From the NCBI RefSeq assembly GCF_002149015.1, contig NZ_NGFO01000017.1, positions 84,297 to 129,527 of the forward strand: a DNA stretch of 45,231 bases. Direction: 5' to 3'. The notes under the pieces are model-generated. The model searched no databases, was not told the DNA's origin, and saw only the letters and a program-made list of their open reading frames with translations. This DNA comes from Gordonia lacunae. GTDB taxonomy: Bacteria; Actinomycetota; Actinomycetes; Mycobacteriales; Mycobacteriaceae. Below are positions 17,773-26,846 of the stretch, piece after piece. Positions within the stretch are counted from its first letter, which is position 1. Each line of letters begins with the position of its first letter. Both the position numbers and the translations under genes were made by a program.

Positions 17773-17778
17773 AATCTA
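17773..17778 (-). promoter_or_regulatory. Candidate -10 box for leaderless yoaK-type gene
   Basis: TAGATT on the minus strand is followed by 7 nt and ATG 17765. Confidence 0.45.
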
Positions 17779-17839
17779 ACGCCTGACTGCCCCCTGGCCT
17801 GCGCACGACGACTGTGACGTCGTCAGCCGCTGGTCGCGC

Positions 17840-18112
17840 TCAGCGCTTCTCGCAGGCGATGCCGTCCTTGTCGCGATCGGATTCGGAGTTCGCGTTGTAC
17901 AGGTCGTCGTCGACGGTGAACGTGGTGACCGGGGTACCCGACGTCGAGTCGACGGCGCCCGTCCGGCCGACACCATGCGGATAATCGGCGTTGAGTTCCG
18001 AGCAGTTGGCGTAGTCGGTGGCCGCCGAGGCGGGCGCCGACACCATCAGCGGGGCGACCGTCAGGGACGCCGCGGCCAGGAACCCGAGGACCATCTTTCG
18101 CGAGCAACGCAT
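17840..18112 (-). CDS. Secreted excalibur calcium-binding domain protein
   Basis: A 90-aa exported protein. Residues 1-30 form a signal peptide (basic MRCSRK, hydrophobic core, APASA cleavage region). The mature part, DYANCSELNADYPHGVGR through DRDKDGIACE (79-88), is the excalibur motif with two Cys and a DxDxDG-like calcium loop. ATG 18112 has AGAAGG upstream. Excalibur domains occur on surface or secreted proteins, often with nucleases; here it stands alone, function unknown. Confidence 0.85.
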   Translation of the reverse strand: MRCSRKMVLGFLAAASLTVAPLMVSAPASAATDYANCSELNADYPHGVGRTGAVDSTSGTPVTTFTVDDDLYNANSESDRDKDGIACEKR

Positions 18113-18333
18113 GGTGCTTGACCTTCTTCTGTGTGTCCCCCGACACCTCATCGTGACGAGCTGACAGTACGGGGTCGGGTCGTCGAACAGTGCCCGCATC
18201 GCGAAGATTGGTCCGGCCGACGGACACGGCCGGCCACCGGACGTGAGTGCACCGCGTGGCCGCGCAACCCTGTCATCCGACAACGGGTGTTGGTACAGTC
18301 CGCCCAGGCCACACATCGACCAGCGGGGGAACG

Positions 18334-19218
18334 ATGATCAGGAGCGACGTCGAGTTCGATTCGTCCGGCACGACGTGCCGGGCGTGGTGGTACCGGCCCG
18401 AGGGAACCACACCGGCCCCGGTCATCGTCATGGCGCACGGTCTCGGAGCGGTCCGGCGGATGCGTCTGGACGCGTTCGCCGAGCGCTTCACCGCCGCGGG
18501 ATACTCGTGCCTGGTGTTCGACTACCGCCACTTCGGTGACAGCGACGGCGAACCGCGACAGCTGCTGTCCATCCGCCGCCAGCTCGACGACTGGGCCGCG
18601 GCGATCGCCTTCGCGCGAACCCTACGCGGCGTCGACACCGCACGAATAGTGCTGTGGGGCACCTCCTTCGGCGGCGGACACGTCCTCGTCGCGGGCGAAC
18701 GCGACGGCCGGGTGGCCGCAGTGATCTCGCAGTGCCCGTTCACCAGCGGAATCGCGTCCACCGCCGCCCTGGGGGTGGTGTCCGGCGCGAAGGTGACGGC
18801 TCGGGCCCTCGCGGATCTGGCGGGATCGGCACTGGGCCGTCCGCCGGTCACGGTCGGCCTCGCCGGCGCGCCCGGCTCGGCCGCCCTGATGACGGCGTCC
18901 GACGCGGTGTCGGGATACCTGCCGCTGGTGCCCGATGACCTGGAGTTCGTCAACGAGGTCGCCGCCCGGGTCGGTCTCGCCATCCCGTTGCACACTCCGG
19001 GACGGGCGTTGCGAAAACTGGCCAGTCCGACACTCGTGTGCATCTGCGACGAGGACTCGGTGGCACCGGCCGGACCGACCGCCCGCCATGCCCGCCGGGC
19101 ACCGGCGGCACGGGTGATCCGGTATCCCGCCGGGCATTTCGACATCTACGTCGGCGCCGACTTCGAGCGGGTGGTCGCCGATCAGCTCGACTTCTTACGC
19201 GCAACCGTCCCCGCATAG
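18334..19218 (+). CDS. Alpha/beta hydrolase
   Basis: A 294-aa serine hydrolase. Oxyanion-region HGLGAVRRMRL, nucleophile elbow GTSFGGG, acid in ICDEDSVAP and His in PAGHFDIY give a full catalytic triad. The N-terminus VEFDSSGTTCRAWWYRP is typical of dienelactone-hydrolase/Xaa-Pro-like esterases. ATG 18334 follows a GGGGGAA site; the open frame upstream to 18247 lacks a site. It is divergent from the excalibur gene and convergent with ldh. The substrate is unknown. Confidence 0.85.
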   Translation: MIRSDVEFDSSGTTCRAWWYRPEGTTPAPVIVMAHGLGAVRRMRLDAFAERFTAAGYSCLVFDYRHFGDSDGEPRQLLSIRRQLDDWAAAIAFARTLRGVDTARIVLWGTSFGGGHVLVAGERDGRVAAVISQCPFTSGIASTAALGVVSGAKVTARALADLAGSALGRPPVTVGLAGAPGSAALMTASDAVSGYLPLVPDDLEFVNEVAARVGLAIPLHTPGRALRKLASPTLVCICDEDSVAPAGPTARHARRAPAARVIRYPAGHFDIYVGADFERVVADQLDFLRATVPA

Positions 19219-19231
19219 CCTCGCGACCGAG

Positions 19232-20185
19232 TCACAGCCCGAACCGCGCCTGCATCCCCCGCAGGGTCGTCGCCGACGCGACCAGGCCCGCTCGCTCCGA
19301 GTCCGACAGCGGGACGTCGAGTCGGGTCTGCGCGCCGCCGCGGTCGACGACGGTCGGCAGTGAGAGACACACTCCGTCGAGGCCCTCGATGCCGTCGGCC
19401 CGCGTCGACACCGGCAACACCCGGTGCTCGTTGGTCAGGATCGCCTCGACGATGCGCGTCGACGCCAGACCGATCGCATAGTTCGTGGCCCCCTTGCCCT
19501 CGATGATGGTGTAGGCGGCATGCACGACCTCGTGATGGATACGTTCGCGCGCAACGGCATCCAGCGCCGGCCGGCCGGGCAGCGGTGTCCACGAGGTCAG
19601 CGGCACCCCACCGATCGTCGCCGAACTCCACAGCGGGATCTCGGTGTCGCCGTGCTCGCCGGCGATGTAGGAGTGCACGCTCTGCACCGCGACGCCGCAA
19701 TGGTGCGCGATCAGGAACCGAAGCCGGGACGAGTCGAGCACCGTGCCCGAGCCGAAGACCCGGCTGGGCGACAGTCCGCTGATCTGCTGGGCGGCGTAGG
19801 TGACGATGTCGACCGGATTGGTGACCATCAGGTAGATCGCATTCGGGGCGACCTCCAGGACCCCCGGGAGAATGGCGCGTGTCAGACCGATTGTGGCCTC
19901 TGCCAATTCGAGTCGCGACTGACCGGGCTTCTGCTTGGCACCGGCGGTGAAGACGACGACGTCGGCATCCGCGCACACCGACACGTCGTCGGACCCGGTG
20001 ATGTCGGCACGCGGGACGAACTCGAGCCCGTGGGACATGTCGAGCACCTCGGCGGTCACCTTGGCGGCGTCGATGTCGAGGAGCGCGATGGTCCGCGCGA
20101 CGCCCCGGATGAGTGATGAGTAGGCGATCGCGGTGCCCACCGCACCCGCCCCGATGATGGCCAGCTTCGTGTCTCGTACGTCCAT
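19232..20185 (-). CDS. ldh: L-lactate dehydrogenase
   Basis: 317-aa NAD-dependent enzyme interconverting pyruvate and L-lactate in the cytosol. Rossmann loop GAGAVG (12-17), FTAGAKQKPGQSRLEL with the lactate-type Gln and catalytic-loop Arg91, and the catalytic His178 in GEHGDTE are all present. The QKPG loop argues for lactate rather than malate dehydrogenase. ATG 20185 begins MDVRDTKLAI; the ribosome site is weak. It is convergent with the alpha/beta hydrolase gene (13 bp apart) and divergent from the cobalamin riboswitch. Confidence 0.95.
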   Translation of the reverse strand: MDVRDTKLAIIGAGAVGTAIAYSSLIRGVARTIALLDIDAAKVTAEVLDMSHGLEFVPRADITGSDDVSVCADADVVVFTAGAKQKPGQSRLELAEATIGLTRAILPGVLEVAPNAIYLMVTNPVDIVTYAAQQISGLSPSRVFGSGTVLDSSRLRFLIAHHCGVAVQSVHSYIAGEHGDTEIPLWSSATIGGVPLTSWTPLPGRPALDAVARERIHHEVVHAAYTIIEGKGATNYAIGLASTRIVEAILTNEHRVLPVSTRADGIEGLDGVCLSLPTVVDRGGAQTRLDVPLSDSERAGLVASATTLRGMQARFGL

Positions 20186-20304
20186 CGGTTCACCGTTTCC
20201 GCGTCGGGTTCATCGATCGTCGGCACCCAGCCTAGGTGTTCTCCGGTTCGCTGTCCGGGCACCGCCGGCCGACCGCCCATCGATCCGGGGAACCGTGTTG
20301 ATAG

Positions 20305-20470
20305 CCTCAGCGGCGAGAACGGTCACACCCGCACACGTGGGTGTCAGGGAACCCGGTGCGAATCCGGGACTGGCGCGCAGCGGTATGGGGGACGGAACCG
20401 GCACACAGCCACTGGGGCGACCCGGGAAGGCGCCGGCTCCGGACGAACCCGAGTCCGAATACCGGCCGCT
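20305..20470 (+). promoter_or_regulatory. Cobalamin (B12) riboswitch
   Basis: A conserved core, CAGGGAACCCGGTGCGAATC then CGGGACTGGCGCGCAGCGG (20345-20383), is followed by GCCACTG and GGGAAGGC elements (20408-20432). A B12-box-like AGTCCGAATACCGGCC (20452-20467) closes the aptamer. Downstream, a hairpin GTATCT/AGATAC (20489-20507) precedes the ribosome site AAGGCAG (20517-20523) of btuC. Translation or transcription of the importer is thus expected to fall when cobalamin is plentiful. Aptamer ends are approximate. Confidence 0.93.
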
Positions 20471-20531
20471 CTCGCTCGAGTCCACCGTGTATCTCGCGCA
20501 CAGATACCCAGACCGTAAGGCAGTACAGTCC

Positions 20532-21611
20532 GTGTCCCGTCGTACCGACGGCACGACCGAGATCGCCACCGCTCCGCCGGTCCGGCGACTCCCGTCGACG
20601 CCGCTAGCCGCTGTCCTGTTCGTCCTCACCCTCCTCAGCATCGCCCTGGCCACCGCCTTCGGCGCCGAGACCATCCCCGTCGGCGACGTCTGGCACACCG
20701 TCGCCGGCCGCCTGACCGGCGCCGAGACCGATTCCGCGCACGCGGTGATCATCTGGGACCTCCGGTTGCCGCGGTCGGTCCTGGCCGCCCTCGTCGGCGC
20801 CGGGCTCGCCCTGGCCGGCGCACTCATGCAGGCACTGGTCCGCAATCCCCTCGCCGAGCCGTACCTGCTGGGCGTGTCCGCCGGCGCGGCGGTCGGGGCC
20901 ACCGCCGTCATGACGCTCGGCGTACTGGCCGGCCTCGGGGTGTGGGCACTCTCCGGCGGAGCGCTCCTCGGCGCGCTCGCGGCGACCGTCACGGTGTACC
21001 TGGTCGCTCGCGCCCAGGGCGGGTTGACCGCGCTGCGACTCATCCTGTCCGGGGTCGTGTTGTCGTCGGCGTTCATGGCGTTGTCGTCGCTGCTCGTGTT
21101 CACCGCCGCGGATCCCCACGCCGCCGACAACGTGATGTTCTGGATGCTCGGCAGCGTCGCCGGGGCCACCTGGGCGAAGGTGCAGATCGCCGGGGTGGTC
21201 GTGCTGGTCACGGTCGCGGCGATGCTCGCCATCCACTCCTGGCTCGACGCCTACGCGGCCGGCACGGACACCGCGACATCGCTGGGCGTGCCGGTTCGCG
21301 CGATGCGCAACGCGCTGTTCGGAATCCAGGGCGTCCTGGTGGGCGTCCTCGTCGCGGTGGCGGGCGGAATCGGCTTCGTCGGTCTGATCGTCCCGCACGC
21401 CGCCAGACTCCTCGTCGGTGCCACCCACCGTGCGATGCTGCCGGTGGCGGTCTGCGGTGGCGCCCTGTTCCTGGTGTGGGTCGATGTCATCTCGCGGGTG
21501 GCCGCCGCGCCCCGCGAGATGCCGCTCGGCATCGTGACCGGGTTGATCGGCGCGCCGATCTTCCTGTTCCTCATGGGCCGTCGCCAGTATGTGTTCGGCG
21601 GCGGCTCATGA
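20532..21611 (+). CDS. btuC: FecCD-family ABC permease, predicted cobalamin importer subunit
   Basis: A 359-aa permease with about 9-10 membrane helices. FecCD family marks include LRLPRSVLAALVGAGLALAG, QALVRNPLAEPYLLGVSAGA, GGIGFVGLIVPHAAR and the C-terminal REMPLGIVTGLIGAPIFL. Substrate assignment to a corrinoid rests on the upstream cobalamin riboswitch, not on the sequence itself. GTG 20532 is chosen for AAGGCAG at about 8 nt; an in-frame GTG at 20487 lies inside the leader hairpin. Its stop overlaps the ATPase start as ATGA. Confidence 0.9.
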   Translation: MSRRTDGTTEIATAPPVRRLPSTPLAAVLFVLTLLSIALATAFGAETIPVGDVWHTVAGRLTGAETDSAHAVIIWDLRLPRSVLAALVGAGLALAGALMQALVRNPLAEPYLLGVSAGAAVGATAVMTLGVLAGLGVWALSGGALLGALAATVTVYLVARAQGGLTALRLILSGVVLSSAFMALSSLLVFTAADPHAADNVMFWMLGSVAGATWAKVQIAGVVVLVTVAAMLAIHSWLDAYAAGTDTATSLGVPVRAMRNALFGIQGVLVGVLVAVAGGIGFVGLIVPHAARLLVGATHRAMLPVAVCGGALFLVWVDVISRVAAAPREMPLGIVTGLIGAPIFLFLMGRRQYVFGGGS

Positions 21612-22438
21612 CGAACCCCGCACGAACCCGCTCGATGGCGTTGCGCGCGAACGCACTCGCGTGCCGGCGAGGCGGCCGCGTCATCGTGCGCGACGTCGAT
21701 CTCGAGGTCCCGGCGGGTACCCGACTGGCCATCGTCGGCCCCAACGGCTCCGGCAAGACCACCCTGTTGCGCACGCTCTGCGGTCTCGAACGTCCGACCG
21801 CCGGCACGATCCACGTGGGCGGTGACGATCTGCACCGACTCCCGTCGCGGCAGCGGGCCCGCTCGATAGCGATGGTGGGCCAGGAGGAACAGCCCTCGGC
21901 GGAACTGACCGTCGCCGAGGCGGTCGGCCTGGGCCGGACCCCGTACCGGTCGGCCTGGTCCACCGGGAGCTCCGACGACTCGACGGTGGTCGGCGCGGTG
22001 CTGGCGCAGGTCGGCCTCGACGGCTGGGGTGCCCGCTCGTGCACCCAACTGTCCGGTGGCGAGCGGCACCGCGTCGTCCTCGCCCGTGCACTCGCACAGC
22101 AGACCCCGATCCTGGTGCTCGACGAGCCCACCAATCATCTGGACGCCGCCTGGCGCCTGCGGCTGATGGAGATCCTCGACGAACTCGACGCCACCGTGCT
22201 GGCGGCGATGCACGACCTCGACCTCGTCCTGCGTCACTTCGATTGCGTCGCAGTGGTGTCCGACGGCGGCGTGGTCGCCCAGGGCCGACCCGTCGAGGTG
22301 CTGACACCGGATCTGCTGGCGACCGTCTTCGAGGTGTCCGGAACCGTTGTCACCCACCCGGCGACGGGCCGGCCACACCTGCTGCTCGACACCCCGACCT
22401 CAGCTGCCCCCAGAGCTGTGACAACAGACACCCCATGA
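21608..22438 (+). CDS. btuD: ABC transporter ATP-binding protein, predicted cobalamin importer
   Basis: 276-aa ATPase with Walker A GPNGSGKT (about residues 45-52), Q-loop VGQEEQ, signature LSGGERHRV, Walker B ILVLDEPTNHLD and H-loop AAMHDLDL. It is typical of FecE/BtuD-type importers. Translation is coupled to btuC by an ATGA overlap. The C-terminal 40 residues (TVFEVSGTVVTHPATGRPHL) are the usual metal/cobalamin importer tail. Confidence 0.9.
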   Translation: MTNPARTRSMALRANALACRRGGRVIVRDVDLEVPAGTRLAIVGPNGSGKTTLLRTLCGLERPTAGTIHVGGDDLHRLPSRQRARSIAMVGQEEQPSAELTVAEAVGLGRTPYRSAWSTGSSDDSTVVGAVLAQVGLDGWGARSCTQLSGGERHRVVLARALAQQTPILVLDEPTNHLDAAWRLRLMEILDELDATVLAAMHDLDLVLRHFDCVAVVSDGGVVAQGRPVEVLTPDLLATVFEVSGTVVTHPATGRPHLLLDTPTSAAPRAVTTDTP

Positions 22439-22449
22439 GAGGAAATCCC

Positions 22450-23529
22450 TTGAGTACGCACACCTCCCGAGTCCATCCGAGCGCCGCGATCATCGTCGCC
22501 GCAATGACGCTGGGCGCAGCCACCGCCTGCGGAACCGACAGCACCCGGGCGTCGGAGAACACTGTGACCGTGACCAATTGCGGGGCCGAGGTCTCCTTCC
22601 CCCAACCCCTCGACCGGTTGTTCGTCAACGACGGCGGAATGATCGCGATCGCCCTGGCGGCGGGCGCCCGGGACACCATGGTGGCGGTCAGTGCACTCGC
22701 ACGGGACAAGGACGTCCTCCGGCTCGAGTACGGACCCCAGGTGGACTCGCTGAACGAGGTCGCCTCCGAGCGCCCCACACTCGAGAACATCGTCGCCGCG
22801 AAACCCCAGGTGCTCTATGCCGGATACAACTACGGGATGAGCGAGTCCCGCGGGATCACACCCGAGATCCTCGCCTCCCACGGCATCGACGTCTACCAGC
22901 TGTCCGAGGCATGCCGGCAGGTCGAGGGTGAGGCGCAGCGCGGCACCATGGATCCGTGGGTCGCGCTCGACACCGACCTGCGCAACATCGGCACCATCAC
23001 CGGCAACCCGGACCAGGGCGCCGCCGCGGCCGACGAGGTGGCCGATCGCCTCGAGAAGCTCCGTGCCGCTCCGCAACCCACCGACAAGCCCACGGTGTTC
23101 GTCTTCGACAGCGTCTCCGACACCATCTTCTCCTCCGGGTCCTACGGCGGACCGCAGGGCATCATCGACGCCGCAGGTGCCCGCAATGCGACCGAGGACA
23201 TCGAGGACACCTGGACCGCCGTCAGCTGGGAACGCCTCACCACCGCGGACCCCGATGTCATCGTCTTCGTGGACTATCCCGGCCAGTCGGTCGAGGAGAA
23301 GATCGACGCCCTGCGGTCGAACCCGGCCGGCCGCAACCTCACCGCGGTGCGCGAGAACCGGTTCGTGAACCTGCCGTACGCGATGTGGGTGTCGAGCCCG
23401 CTGAACATCGACGCCGCCGAGATCATGCGCAACGTCCTCGAGAACCACGGCCTGGCACCGGAATCCGGAATCGTCCCGTCGCTCGACGTCGCGCAACTGG
23501 ATCTGGGCGGGAACAACTGGCTGGACTGA
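22450..23529 (+). CDS. btuF: ABC transporter substrate-binding lipoprotein, predicted cobalamin-binding
   Basis: A 359-aa TroA/BtuF-fold binding protein. A short signal peptide ends at TLGAATAC, an imperfect lipobox whose Cys would be lipidated. The domain shows RPTLENIVAAKPQVLYAGYN and the VDYPGQSVEEK segment. The start is uncertain: TTG 22450 has GAGAGG 6-7 nt upstream and is used here; ATG 22435, in frame, overlaps the btuD stop as ATGA and would add five residues. It is the third gene of the riboswitch-controlled operon. Corrinoid specificity is inferred from the riboswitch. Confidence 0.86.
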   Translation: MSTHTSRVHPSAAIIVAAMTLGAATACGTDSTRASENTVTVTNCGAEVSFPQPLDRLFVNDGGMIAIALAAGARDTMVAVSALARDKDVLRLEYGPQVDSLNEVASERPTLENIVAAKPQVLYAGYNYGMSESRGITPEILASHGIDVYQLSEACRQVEGEAQRGTMDPWVALDTDLRNIGTITGNPDQGAAAADEVADRLEKLRAAPQPTDKPTVFVFDSVSDTIFSSGSYGGPQGIIDAAGARNATEDIEDTWTAVSWERLTTADPDVIVFVDYPGQSVEEKIDALRSNPAGRNLTAVRENRFVNLPYAMWVSSPLNIDAAEIMRNVLENHGLAPESGIVPSLDVAQLDLGGNNWLD

Positions 23530-23557
23530 TGCCGCAGGACGTCCCGTAGGGCACGTA

Positions 23558-23586
23558 GGGCGGCGGCGATTGCCGTGCCGCCGCCC
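23558..23586 (+). terminator. Hairpin after the btuCDF operon
   Basis: GGGCGGCGGC (23558-23567) pairs with GCCGCCGCCC (23577-23586) around a 9-nt loop, 29 bp after btuF. No U-tract follows. Confidence 0.55.
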
Positions 23587-23668
23587 CACGGAGAGTTCAA
23601 TACACCCCTACCACGAGGCACCGACAAGTTTTCGACGTCGAATAGCTCTGCACAACAACAGTTTTCGC

Positions 23669-23711
23669 TTGCACTGCGCCCGAGTTGGTGTACACTCGAA
23701 CGTACATTCGC
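23669..23711 (+). promoter_or_regulatory. Promoter with overlapping LexA/SOS-box-like operator
   Basis: TTGCAC (23669-23674), a 16-bp spacer and TACACT (23691-23696) form a good -35/-10 pair. Directly overlapping the -10 is TCGAAC-GTAC-ATTCGC (23696-23711), which differs at two positions from the mycobacterial SOS box TCGAAC-N4-GTTCGA. A repressor there would block the start site of the HNH gene. Confidence 0.72.
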
Positions 23712-23737
23712 AGCAACGGTTCTCCGGGGGGGTCGCC

Positions 23738-25444
23738 ATGTCTGACGAACAAGCCATGCCGCAACCGCGTGCCGTCGAGTTGATGGCCGAGTTGCACGCG
23801 ATCGTCGACGAGTTGCAGACCGCGGACCTGTCGCCATGTACCGACGCCGAGTTGACTGACGTGGCAGCCGATACCGAACGTGCCATCGCACGGTTGACCG
23901 TCGCCGGTGACCGGCAGATCGACCAGGTCGAGGCCCGCGACCTGCCCCGCAAGGCCGGCTGCCGAACCCTCACGCAATTCATGACCCATCGGCTGCGGGT
24001 GTCGAACCCGATGCGTCGCCGTAAGCAGATGGACGCCACCGCCCACCGCACCAGCCTCGGCGGCGAAGTGCTCTCGCCCGAACACCCCTGCCTCGCCGAG
24101 GCTTTCGCGCAAGGCTCGGTCGGTACCGCGCACGTCCAGGCCGCCTTGGATGTCCTCGACCGCATCCCCGGCACCATCGACCACGATGTCAAGGTCGCCG
24201 CCGAACGACAGATGGCCGAAATCGCGGTCGACCACACGCCTGCCGACATCACCCAGCTGGGTGCGCGTCTGCTCGCCCACCTCGACCCCGACGGCACACT
24301 GTCCGACGACACGGACCGGAAACGACGCCGCGGCCTGTGGATCGGACGCCAACGAGCCGACGGCACCGCCAAGATCTCCGGCACCCTCACTCCAGCACTC
24401 GTCGCCCGGCTCACGATGATGTCCGCCGTCTGGGGCAAACCCGGACTCAACAACCCCGACGACCCCGCCTCACCCCAGGGTCCGGCCGGCACCGCCGACC
24501 CCGACGCCCTGGCCGCCGCAGCCGACCGCGACCAACGCACCCCCGCCCAGACCACTCACGACGCGCTCGACGCCGCACTGGCCGCGGGTTTCGCCGACGG
24601 GACTCTCGGGACATCGCACCGCGGGCTGCCCGTGCAACTGATCATCAAAGCCGACCTCGGTGACCTGATCCGTGAAGCCGGGCTCGCCACCACCGCGACC
24701 GGAACCCTGCTGCCCATCCCCGACCTCATCGGGATGGCCGGCGAGATCCAGCCGTGGCTGGCGATCTTCAAAGACTCGACCGCCGTACCGCTGTATTTCG
24801 GGCGCGGCAAACGGCTCGCGACCCGCGAACAACGTCTCGTCTCCTTCGCGCGCCCCGACGGCGAAGTGTGCTCGGCACCCGGCTGCGACCAGCCCGCCAC
24901 CCACGTCGAACTCCACCACGCCCACAAGGATTGGGCCCAGGGCGGACTCACCGACATCGACGACCTCGCGCCTGCCTGCCCTCGTCACAACCGGATGGTC
25001 GGCGACCAACCCGGCCAGTACAGCACCCGGATCGAACGCTCCGGGCCCGACGAAGGCCGCTGCGCCTGGCGATTGAACGCCGAACCCGGCGCACCGCCCA
25101 ACCCCGAACACCTCAACCGCCGACCCGACATACCCCGGCGACTCGCACAACACCTGAACACCGTGCGCGACGAGATCCACGGACCGACCACCCGAGGGTT
25201 TCGCAGGCTCGGTCGCCGGACCCTTCGTGACGCGCCCTCCGCAAGCTCCGGGCGCTCCTCAGGGAGCAAGGGGCCCGGCGACCAGTCACGCCCAGACGCC
25301 GTCGGCTACGGCGACCGCGGCCGGCGTCTCGAACTCGCCTACCGGGAACTCGTCCATCCGCTATCACCGCCGGAGCACTTCACCATTCAATCCCTGACCC
25401 CAGTCGAGGCAGCACTCGCACGCATACTCACCGACCACATGTGA
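23738..25444 (+). CDS. DUF222 / HNH endonuclease (13E12 repeat-family type)
   Basis: A 568-aa protein. The DUF222 region covers roughly residues 10-340 (LMAELHAIVDELQTADLSPC, then RKAGCRTLTQFMTHRLRVS). The HNH nuclease is near residues 380-425: CSAPGCDQPATHVELHHAHK with H393-H394, then DIDDLAPACPRHNRM. A divergent C-terminal 140 residues follow. Such genes are multicopy and patchy in actinobacteria, and the family includes the mycobacterial 13E12 repeats. ATG 23738 is preceded by a G-rich site; the longer frame from 23570 would start inside the btu terminator. A LexA-like box at the promoter suggests DNA-damage induction. Confidence 0.88.
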   Translation: MSDEQAMPQPRAVELMAELHAIVDELQTADLSPCTDAELTDVAADTERAIARLTVAGDRQIDQVEARDLPRKAGCRTLTQFMTHRLRVSNPMRRRKQMDATAHRTSLGGEVLSPEHPCLAEAFAQGSVGTAHVQAALDVLDRIPGTIDHDVKVAAERQMAEIAVDHTPADITQLGARLLAHLDPDGTLSDDTDRKRRRGLWIGRQRADGTAKISGTLTPALVARLTMMSAVWGKPGLNNPDDPASPQGPAGTADPDALAAAADRDQRTPAQTTHDALDAALAAGFADGTLGTSHRGLPVQLIIKADLGDLIREAGLATTATGTLLPIPDLIGMAGEIQPWLAIFKDSTAVPLYFGRGKRLATREQRLVSFARPDGEVCSAPGCDQPATHVELHHAHKDWAQGGLTDIDDLAPACPRHNRMVGDQPGQYSTRIERSGPDEGRCAWRLNAEPGAPPNPEHLNRRPDIPRRLAQHLNTVRDEIHGPTTRGFRRLGRRTLRDAPSASSGRSSGSKGPGDQSRPDAVGYGDRGRRLELAYRELVHPLSPPEHFTIQSLTPVEAALARILTDHM

Positions 25445-25455
25445 TTGCACACAAA

Positions 25456-25491
25456 ACGAGGGGCCCGGCATCGAAATGCCGGGCCCCTCGT
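25456..25491 (-). terminator. Terminator of rplK-rplA
   Basis: Perfect 16-bp stem ACGAGGGGCCCGGCAT / complement with a CGAA tetraloop. On the minus strand it is followed by TTTTGTGTG, a U-tract, so it terminates rplA; it also faces the convergent HNH gene. Confidence 0.9.
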
Positions 25492-25516
25492 GGGTGTCAG
25501 TGCGCCTGATGCGAGA

Positions 25517-26233
25517 TCAGGCCTGCGGTGCCTCCGCGAAGTTGCGGGTGACCGCCGGGTCGACCGGGATGCCCGGGCCCGTGGTGGTCGAGACGGTGAC
25601 CTTCTTGATGTAGCGGCCCTTGGCAGCCGACGGCTTGGCGCGCATGATCTCGTCGAACGCGGCGCCGTAGTTCTCGGCCAGCTTGGCCGGGTCGAACGAC
25701 GCCTTGCCGATGACGAAGTGCAGGTTCGCAGCCTTGTCGACGCGGAAGTTGATCTTGCCGCCCTTGATGTCGTTGACGGCCTTGGTGACGTCAGCGGTCA
25801 CGGTGCCCGTCTTCGGGTTCGGCATCAGGCCGCGGGGTCCGAGGACACGCGCGATACGGCCGACCTTGGCCATCTGGTCCGGGGTGGCGATCGCGGCGTC
25901 GAAGTCCAGCCAACCGCCCTGGATGCGCTCGATCAGATCCTCGGCGCCGACCTCGTCGGCACCGGCGGCGACGGCCTCGGCGGCCTTGTCGCCGACGGCG
26001 AACACGATCACGCGGGCAGTCTTACCCGTGCCGTGCGGCAGATTGACGGTGCCTCGAACCATCTGGTCTGCCTTACGGGGGTCGACGCCCAAGCGGATCG
26101 CGACCTCGACGGTGGCGTCGGTGTTCTTCGACGACGTGTCCTTGGCCAGCTCGACAGCCTCCAGCGGGCTGTAGAGCTTGCTCTTGTCGACCTTCTCGGC
26201 CGCGGCCGCGTAGGCCTTGCTCTTCTTGCTCAT
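25517..26233 (-). CDS. rplA: 50S ribosomal protein L1
   Basis: 238-aa L1-stalk protein, normal length. Conserved segments are [35 protein letters not shown] and [21 protein letters not shown] 26233 follows AAGGAACAGAGCA. It is second in the rplK-rplA operon and ends before a strong terminator. Confidence 0.98.
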   Translation of the reverse strand: MSKKSKAYAAAAEKVDKSKLYSPLEAVELAKDTSSKNTDATVEVAIRLGVDPRKADQMVRGTVNLPHGTGKTARVIVFAVGDKAAEAVAAGADEVGAEDLIERIQGGWLDFDAAIATPDQMAKVGRIARVLGPRGLMPNPKTGTVTADVTKAVNDIKGGKINFRVDKAANLHFVIGKASFDPAKLAENYGAAFDEIMRAKPSAAKGRYIKKVTVSTTTGPGIPVDPAVTRNFAEAPQA

Positions 26234-26318
26234 TGCTCTGTTCCTTCTCCGCCGTCAGTCAGCGGGGTGTGTGGTGCGGGCCGAGCCGGCCCTCCCACGG
26301 GATGTTCGTTGGTGGAGG

Positions 26319-26753
26319 TCAGCCCTCGACGGTGATACCCATGGACCGAGCAGTACCGGCGATGATCTTCGCGGCCTGGTCGATGTCATTGGCATTGAGG
26401 TCTTCGGCCTTGGTCTTGGCGATCTCACGGACCTGGTCCATGCTCACCTTGCCGACCTTGTTGGTGTGGGGCTCGCCGGAGCCCTTCTGCAGGCCGGCGG
26501 CCTTGAGCAGGAGCTTCGCAGCCGGCGGGGTCTTCAACTTGAAGTCGAAGGAGCGATCTTCGTACACGAAGATCTCGACCGGGATGACGTTGCCGCGCTG
26601 CGACTCGGTCGCCGCGTTGTACGCCTTGCAGAACTCCATGATGTTCACGCCGTGCTGACCGAGCGCCGGACCCACGGGCGGGGCCGGGTTGGCCTGGCCT
26701 GCCGAGATCTGGAGCTTGATGATCCCGGCGAGCTTCTTCTTCTTGGGAGGCAT
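26319..26753 (-). CDS. rplK: 50S ribosomal protein L11
   Basis: 144-aa L11 of the GTPase-associated centre. It shows [20 protein letters not shown] and [18 protein letters not shown] at the N-terminus and AGTARSMGI at the C-terminus, as in all bacterial L11. ATG 26753 follows AAGGAACAGAAG. It lies 93 bp downstream of nusG and 85 bp before rplA. Confidence 0.98.
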
Positions 26754-26846
26754 CTTCTGTTCCTTGCTTGTTTCCTTGCGAATTCACGCCCGCTGGAGAC
26801 GTGAAAGTCTGTGTGTGTGTCGCCTGCTCCTCCTCGGAGTAGCGAC

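Noticed and set aside
20133..20531. Extended N-terminus of the btuC frame
   Set aside because: The open frame passes through the cobalamin riboswitch and antisense of ldh; the protein family begins after GTG 20532.
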